Shown here: positions 55,961 through 64,000 of the stretch, one piece after another | How the letters are laid out: every line of letters starts with the position of its first letter | Numbering within the stretch: the first letter of the stretch is position 1 | Assembly (NCBI GenBank): GCA_951230915.1 | Contig: OX579636.1 | Location: forward strand, 24,239,567 to 24,303,566 | Length of the DNA stretch: 64,000 bases | Direction: 5' to 3' | DNA from: Antitrichia curtipendula | Taxonomy: Eukaryota; Streptophyta; Bryopsida; Hypnales; Leucodontaceae | Program-made: the position numbers and the translations under genes | The notes under the pieces: generated by a model | Seen by the model: the letters and a program-made list of their open reading frames with translations, nothing else | Database searches by the model: none | Told to the model about the DNA's origin: nothing

Positions 55961-57170
55961 GCGAGATGGTGCCTCCCGCACGAGCCTTCTTTCAATTGTC
56001 CAAAATATTTGTTTCCCTTAGAATCCCTTCAAAGTTCAAAGGCTTGAACAAACATTGTCACAAAAAAAAAAAATGGAGTTTGAAGTGGATTAAAATTGTT
56101 GCTTGCTAATGTGCTAAGCCAAACGCGGTGCGTAGGCCGGCATGGACCCACAATCATAGGTCCATGGTCATAGGGCTAAAATTTTACTATTAATAATTTT
56201 TTTATAAATGTCTCTACTTTTCTCTCTATTTTAAGTTATTTTTGGTCAATGGCCTAGGCTCACAAAATGTACGCTCACAACTCTTAAGCTCACACTTTTA
56301 CGCTCACAAACTAGCGTCATTGTTTATTTTGCTAGGACTCTAAGAAGAGCCAATAGTGAAAGAATGTGAAATTGGATGATATTTAAATAAGTGTTACTTG
56401 AAAAGTGAATTTTAAGAGTTGGTATGTAGAAAAGAAAACCAATTGTATGATAAAAAAAAGATCTTGATCTTGATCTTGTCTTGCAATAGAAAATTATTTT
56501 ATTAATGCCTTTAACTAGAAATTTAGTTTTTAAACTCCAATATACGTGATTTTAAAATTGCAATATATGTTGTTTTTATGAGAACTATCAATGTAGTTTG
56601 TTGTGTGTAGTTGTTGCAACTTTGTTGGTGTGATCTATACTCAAATCCTTTGTAGTAATGTGTACAAATTTTTAATCCCTAAGAGAGCTAGCATCTACCA
56701 ACTAGGTGGATTATGAATTTTATTGCTAGAGCTTATGGCTAGAGCAACATGAAATAGATGTACATGTAAGTATACTAAAGATAAATTTTTTATTTATTCT
56801 TCAATGATGTAGCTAGCATGGTCACTTGATGCTTTGTAATTATTGTGTAGGTTTCTAAATGAATTCATGTAGAAATGGAAAGAAAAAAACTTGCAAAAAT
56901 GAAAGTTCAATATCTAAATTCTCTTCATGCTATAATTTATTTTGCCAAAAAAGTTCAAATCTACATCTATCTTCCTCCCAAAGACTCTTAGAGATTAATA
57001 ATGCATGCAAAATCCCTGATGTTGTAGCCCATGGCAAATATCCTTTGACTCATGATTTAAAGTGTCAATATTTCATTGGTTTATAACAATAATATTTCAC
57101 ACTAAAAAAGTGAAAGAAAAAACATGTTTGAATTTTTTTATAATTTTTTTTCTTCTCATTTTAAATTTAA

Positions 57171-57202
57171 AAAAATTATTATTATTATTATTATATTATT
57201 AT
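57171..57202. repeat. (ATT)n microsatellite
   Basis: A run of imperfect ATT units within segmental block B. The first segmental copy instead has a T-rich run here. Confidence 0.7.
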
Positions 57203-58150
57203 GTTATAGTATTTAAGATGATGATAATCTAACTTGCACTAACAATGCCACATGCCAATATTTTATTGGTTATATAGACTTATAAAGTAAAAGTAAACAT
57301 GGAGATGGTGAGTTTTAATAATCGTTTCTTTTGTTTTTTTCTTATTAAATTGAGATGAAAAAGCTATATGAAGTTTGATATCTTTTTGCCTCACAAGATA
57401 GAATGTCATAGAACTTGCTTTACAATCCTACCTCCACCTCCACCTCCACCAATAGTACTAAGCACTCTCCGATCACCCTAGTACTCAGTTGCCAAGATTT
57501 CAACTACTATCACAAACAAACAAAAACAAAACAAATCTAATTTTATGAATGTAAAAATACATGGAGTATTATTTTAATATTGTATTAATTTTTATCATTC
57601 ATTATATATGTTATTTTCTAGAAAAATTAAAATATAATTTATTATACATAAATTTAAATTTTGGAATAAGACCCAAATACTCAACTTCCAAATGCTAGGA
57701 TCAAAATTGAATAGTTTACCAACCATTAAATTGAGTTGATTAAATATTTAAGCATTAAAGGCTATATATTTAGTCATACTTGGCCCCAAAATATATCTAT
57801 AACTATAAAAGTTACATGAGTCAATCTAATATCTCCTAAGAAAGTTATAAAATATACAACAAGAAAACCAACAAGTAAAGAAAATTACATACATCCTTCA
57901 TGATTGGAATTGGACAACAAAGAAAATAATGTATTTAAAGAGATACACTATAATTGCAAGTATCCTTCACTAGAGTAAACTAAATATTCTTAATTGAATT
58001 ACTTTTGAAATAAAATTATCCATTGAAATAGAACCTCAAAATTCTCAAATTAAACATCTAATTCAATCATGTACTATAACGTTATCTTCAATTGCACAAG
58101 AACTCAAAGCTACTCACTTATCAACAACTCAAACTGGAAGTGGTAGATTG

Positions 58151-58311
58151 CTTGGTGATTAAAAGACTTACAGATTGCTTAAAAAGACTACCAGTTGTTC
58201 TGTAAGAGAAACTGAACACTGACCAATATACATGCACATCCCACCAAACATGTATTTCTTTTGCTAGGGAACGCAGTTTGTTGTCCACAAATTCGATGCT
58301 CAATCACCAAG
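58151..58311. mobile_element. Possible small MITE / foldback
   Basis: CTTGGTGATT at 58151 and its exact inverse AATCACCAAG at 58302 bracket 161 bp at the end of segmental block B. No further arm pairing was seen, so this is tentative. Confidence 0.3.
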
Positions 58312-59264
58312 TACGCCTTCAAATTTCAATTCTAAATTCTTTTGTTCCAATGCTTCTTTCGATGTACAAGAATCAATATATTGTCCAATAGATAGTTGCA
58401 TGCTCAATTGATAAGGTGAAGAACAAGTAGAAAGTTAAACTCATGAATTGTGTGTGTCAAAGCTTGCAATAGTCGTGCTCTCTAGAGGTTTAACTTAGTA
58501 CCAAATTATGCACAAGGAAGTCTACTTACCTCCAAGCTATAGCTAGAGGTTGCAAACTGATGCATTTCTATAGAAAACCACCTTTTTTGTTTGGTGAGCC
58601 CACTCCGTCACCCAATGCAATGCAATTTGTGTTTGTATGGAGCAGTTATAAAAGTTCAATTAGGGTCTCCATGGAGCATAAAAACAATTGTTCTAGATAT
58701 AGTACAAGCAATTTTCAATTCTCAAGGCATAGAACAAAGAAACATGCTTTGAGAATTGAGAATTGTAGTTGGTATGATATGTTATTACAACTTTCTAATT
58801 TTAGTCAACAAATACAAATCACACTAGATGTGTTTGTGCTTGTTGTGGGGTAGCAATTCTAATTAAATAGTATAATGCATGTAATTCTCTACTAACCATG
58901 TGACCATCCAACCCAACTCTTTGATGATGCACATAGCGCAAATTGCATAGAATACTATAGTATTAGTTATACACATGGATTGATAAGAAACGGTAGAATT
59001 CTAACCCAAGAAAGTATATGTTTGCACTTGTTATGATGTAGTCAATCTAGCTAACTTCATGCATGCAATGACAAAAACTTTTGATGGAGATTAGCATATC
59101 ATTTGCTTGGTCGCAACTCTATGACCTATACACAGCTAGTTCTATGTTATCCAGCTATTGATTGATAAAAAAAACCCATTGGATTCTCACCAACCCAAGA
59201 AAGCCTCCCTGTGCAGCTTGTCTCTGTTTGATCAATTCAGGTCCTTCCCCTGATGATTCAACCA
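58312..59264. other. Distal upstream region of the fasciclin gene
   Basis: AT-rich. The ORF 58560-58853 (97 codons) shows no motif. From about 59065 the sequence is shared with the duplicate at 49745, suggesting the proximal promoter. Confidence 0.35.
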
Positions 59265-59265
59265 A

Positions 59266-59275
59266 TTTATATATT
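59266..59275 (+). promoter_or_regulatory. TATA-like box of the fasciclin gene
   Basis: TTTATATATT sits about 80 bp upstream of the chosen start codon. The truncated duplicate lacks it. Position and sequence fit a plant TATA box, but the transcription start is unproven. Confidence 0.4.
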
Positions 59276-59355
59276 GCATGGCTAGGGACGTACATTAACC
59301 TACAACTTTATTGCAGTTATCGCGTCTTTTGAGCTCATTGTCTGTCAGTGTCACC

Positions 59356-60681
59356 ATGACCTCAACCTCCCGAAGTAGTTCAAGCAGGCGCTTGACGATG
59401 GTTTCCCTGGGGGCTAGACTATCTTGGTTGTCCCTCTTGTCGACATTGCTGTTGTTTGGGGGCATAATCATCACGCCCGCCGTGAGTTCACCCACAGCCG
59501 ACCCTCCAGCGGACCACGAGAGCATCCTCCACGCTCTCCGTTTCCAAGGCCTGACCGCCTCCGCCGACGCGCTCGACAACGTCATCTGGAGCCGTGCCTT
59601 CGTGGTGCCCGCGAACGCCACTCTCTTCGTCCCCATGAACGACGCCATGGCGCCCGTGGCGGCGGCGCTCAACGTCACCGAGCTCATCGGATTGCTGTCC
59701 TACCACATCGTCACGGAGAGTCTCCCCGTGGGAAGGCTCGCTCAGCTCCCCGTGGGAACCACGCTCAAGACCATGGTGGCGAATACTTCCCTTATGGTGA
59801 CGGAGAATACGAAGACGGTGATAACCATCAACAACCGGGAGGTCATGCCCAAAGACTTGTGCACGATTTCCACGGTGGCGTGCTATGCGGTGAAGGAGGT
59901 GCTGCTGATGGAGACTGGGGAGAAGAGCTTCGACGTCTCGGTTGCTGCCCCTGGGGAAGCTCCAGTTCTACCACCTTCAGGTCAGTGCAATTCATTAACC
60001 GACTTAAGTAAGCCTCAGGCCGCACACATACTGTATGTATGCCACCACAAAGGAAAGAAGTATGTCTGGTTTTAAAAAAAAACAGCTAGAAAACGCCCTG
60101 GTCAATTTTTTTGAAAGACCAGACAGACAAGAGAATATGGTCGGGGTGTTTTCTGACATGTCCTTCGGGGTTCCGTCTGAGCTCCTATTTCCAGATTAAA
60201 ACAACCAGTGATTTGATAGATATAGGATCTCTCTTTTCTACGTACCCACCTTGTTTTTCTATCATAAATCAATAATTACCTTTTCGAATTCCTGATTTGT
60301 TGATGTCAGTTAGACTTGTTACTGACTATGTGAAGAGAAGATTTGAGACCAAACTCTGATTTACTTTCATGCGTGTTGACTGCAGGTCTTCCATTTCCGC
60401 CTTTGGGTGCGCCAGAGTTCTCGCCAGTGGATTCTCCCTTGGGAGCCCCAGTGCCCGCAGGGGCGCCAACCGTGTCTCCACCTCCAGAAAGTCCTGTGAT
60501 GGTTCCAGTGCCTGCAGGCGCCCCTCCGGCTGTTATAATTTTACCGACTCCTGGGAGTCCCCGAGGGGCTCCGCTGTCTCCAGGTGAAGCTCCGGAGGGA
60601 GCTTCTTCAGCGGCCATGACGACGACAGCTTCCATGGCAACTTTGGTGGCTGCGGTGATGCTTACCATCTTGGTCCTGTAG
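59356..60681 (+). CDS. Fasciclin-like arabinogalactan protein, GPI-anchored
   Basis: Cell-surface/wall glycoprotein thought to act in adhesion and wall organisation. Exons 59356-59980 and 60386-60681 join through a split Gly codon; 306 aa. The N-terminal hydrophobic run SWLSLLSTLLLFGGIII (about residues 23-39) makes a signal peptide. One fasciclin domain (about 50-185) has the H1-like TLFVPMNDAM, the YH motif LLSYHIV and an H2-like CYAVKEVLL. Three N-glycosylation sequons are visible (NAT, NVT, NTS). Residues about 198-275 are rich in Pro/Ala/Ser (GAPVPAGAPTVSPPPESPV), arabinogalactan glycomodules. The C-terminus SMATLVAAVMLTILVL is a GPI-anchor signal. The start at 59356 (CACCATG) is chosen over an in-frame ATG at 59311 because the diverged duplicate also keeps CACCATG there. 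The coding exons are very GC-rich in an AT-rich setting. Confidence 0.9.
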
Positions 60682-60706
60682 CTAGCTAGCTAGCTAGCTA
60701 GCTTGG
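60682..60706. repeat. (AGCT)n microsatellite next to the fasciclin stop codon
   Basis: Six to seven GCTA/AGCT units directly follow (and include) the TAG stop. The repeat is its own reverse complement. Confidence 0.9.
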
Positions 60707-61754
60707 GAGATGTTGGGGATCCAATCCTGCAACATTGGGACTTGGATGGAATCGCAGCTAGAATTTGAAGAGTTTAGGATGTTTTTTTATGCAACATCGG
60801 GCACGGAACATGCTTGGACCAAGCAACTGTTTTCAGACGACATGTTCCAAAACGTTGTTTACCTCGGTACACATTTTGTAGAAACGGTGAATAGCAACTT
60901 TGGAATCACGTTCTTGTGTTATCAGCAACGTTCAAAAGTTGCAGAAGCGGGGTGAATCTAGCTGAGACCATTGAATTTTTGTGCAGTTGTGGTTTAGTGG
61001 TGTGCAAAAAAGGGAAGGGTCGTGGCGCCAGCTGCACGTTTCGATTTTTTTTGGATTGTCGCTACTGGTGAGGCACGTTTGTGGGATCAAATTCGTGGTT
61101 TAAGTTATAGAGATTTGACGTACGTACTTCGGGATGTTTTCATGGATACCGTCAGTTGCTTTTGTATGGGAATGAAGCTTCGTAAGGTGCTTAATTGCGG
61201 TCGGGTCGTCTGGTACCGAATACTGAACGGGCTTTGGACTTCATACCGTCCGCACTAGAAGAAACTCCAGTGATTTGGGGTCTCTTGTTCACTTGTATTC
61301 GCAGTTGCATAATCCTTAGACTTTGGATTTGCATGATGACAGATGATTCATTTGTACTCTGACCTGATATTCCTAGAATCTGGCACAGATTTGACCCTAA
61401 TTCCTGACTTTTTGACATGTGTTTGGGAAGAAGAAAATGGAATGTAGAGACCAAATCTGTCATGTTAGTCTACGGCAATGAAAGCTGGGAGATTTGAGAC
61501 ATGTTGCTCTGAATAGTGTGGACACATAGTTGTGCATAGGTGGAAACACTGGTCCATATTAAATACAGCAGCGAACCTTCAGAGGCATGTCAAAATTGTG
61601 TTTCTCATGTACAGTCACTCTCAAACGCAATGCTATGCTGCAAACTACAATCCCGCGGCAGGCACGGAGAATGCCCCAAGTATAAGCTACTCAAGACAGG
61701 CTACAGTAGGTGCAAATGAAAAGTCTTTAAAGGGGAAGACCCCACCATAACATT
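60707..61754. other. Convergent intergenic region
   Basis: Presumed 3' UTRs of the fasciclin gene (plus) and adenylosuccinate lyase (minus), which face each other. The ORFs at 60710-61258 have no motifs. No RNA gene seen. Confidence 0.4.
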
Positions 61755-63999
<2,245 letters not shown>

Positions 64000-64000
64000 A

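Larger units (their letters stand above)
52780..56331. mobile_element. Mutator-like (MULE) element M2 with 9-bp target duplication, satellite cargo
   Basis: The element is 52789-56322 (3534 bp), flanked by TTTATTTTG at 52780-52788 and 56323-56331. The uninterrupted segmental copy at 42175-42195 confirms the empty site. The left end is CAGAAGTGCTATTTGGTGAG and the inverted right end CAATGACGCTAGTTTGTGAG; both go on through repeated (T)GTGAGCnTA words for about 45 bp. The ends share CAnnGnnGCTA with M1 and M3. The subterminal CATAGGTCCATGGTCATAGG (about 56155-56175) is related to the same region in M1. No transposase. Confidence 0.78.
52535..59390 (+). repeat. Segmental duplication, copy 2 (interrupted)
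   Basis: Counterpart of 41985-50035. Block A is 52535-52788 plus 56332-56560, split by MULE M2; block B is 56561 to about 58148; block C is about 59065-59390, running into the fasciclin gene. Since this copy ends in the intact gene, it is probably the source copy, but that is inference. Confidence 0.8.

Noticed and set aside
59424..60011. 195-codon plus-strand ORF overlapping the fasciclin exon
   Set aside because: Frame shadow of a GC-rich exon; it is Arg/His-rich with no domain, while the other frame gives a complete fasciclin domain.

Overview
The window is nuclear DNA of a land plant, most likely a seed-free one such as a moss; this placement is an inference from protein flavour and gene layout and could be wrong. 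Evidence: long AT-rich intergenic DNA, spliceosomal introns of a few hundred bases with GT..AG ends, plastid-type transit peptides, telo-box promoter motifs, an arabinogalactan-type fasciclin protein, and plant DNA transposons. I see no prokaryotic, organellar or viral block.

Five cellular genes could be rebuilt exon by exon. They are anthranilate synthase alpha subunit (21851-28133, +, 13 exons, 609 aa); the 25-residue ribosomal protein eL41 (29537-29933, -, 2 exons); a plastid-targeted HAD / NT5C-like nucleotidase (38093-40613, +, 6 exons, 348 aa); a GPI-anchored fasciclin-like arabinogalactan protein (59356-60681, +, 2 exons, 306 aa); and the 3' part of adenylosuccinate lyase (61755-63963, -, 6 exons, running off the right edge). 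A sixth gene, a coiled-coil protein of unknown function, runs off the left edge on the minus strand. Anthranilate synthase (tryptophan) and adenylosuccinate lyase (purines) are housekeeping biosynthetic enzymes; nothing suggests the genes form a functional cluster.

The rest is mostly class II transposons and gene relics. 1-7.4 kb: coiled-coil gene, a TTAA-bounded element, and a 2985-bp Mutator-like element filled with a ~171-bp degenerate tandem repeat. 10.9-13.5 kb: decayed pogo/Tigger-type transposase. 15.2 kb: LRR relic. 17.5-18.1 kb: broken EBP1 (PA2G4) gene piece. 20.2-20.6 kb: foldback element. 30.4-36.5 kb: three TTAA-bounded elements. 42.4-47.0 kb: three nested elements, the innermost a seemingly intact PIF/Harbinger transposon with both its DDE transposase and its Myb/trihelix-like partner. 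42-50 kb and 52.5-59.4 kb: an old direct segmental duplication that includes the promoter and first codons of the fasciclin gene, each copy broken by its own insertions. The second copy carries another Mutator-like element (3534 bp), again filled with degenerate tandem repeats.

The most unusual signal is the pair of Mutator-like elements with perfect 9-bp target duplications and related inverted ends, whose cargo is not gene fragments but unrelated satellite-like tandem arrays.
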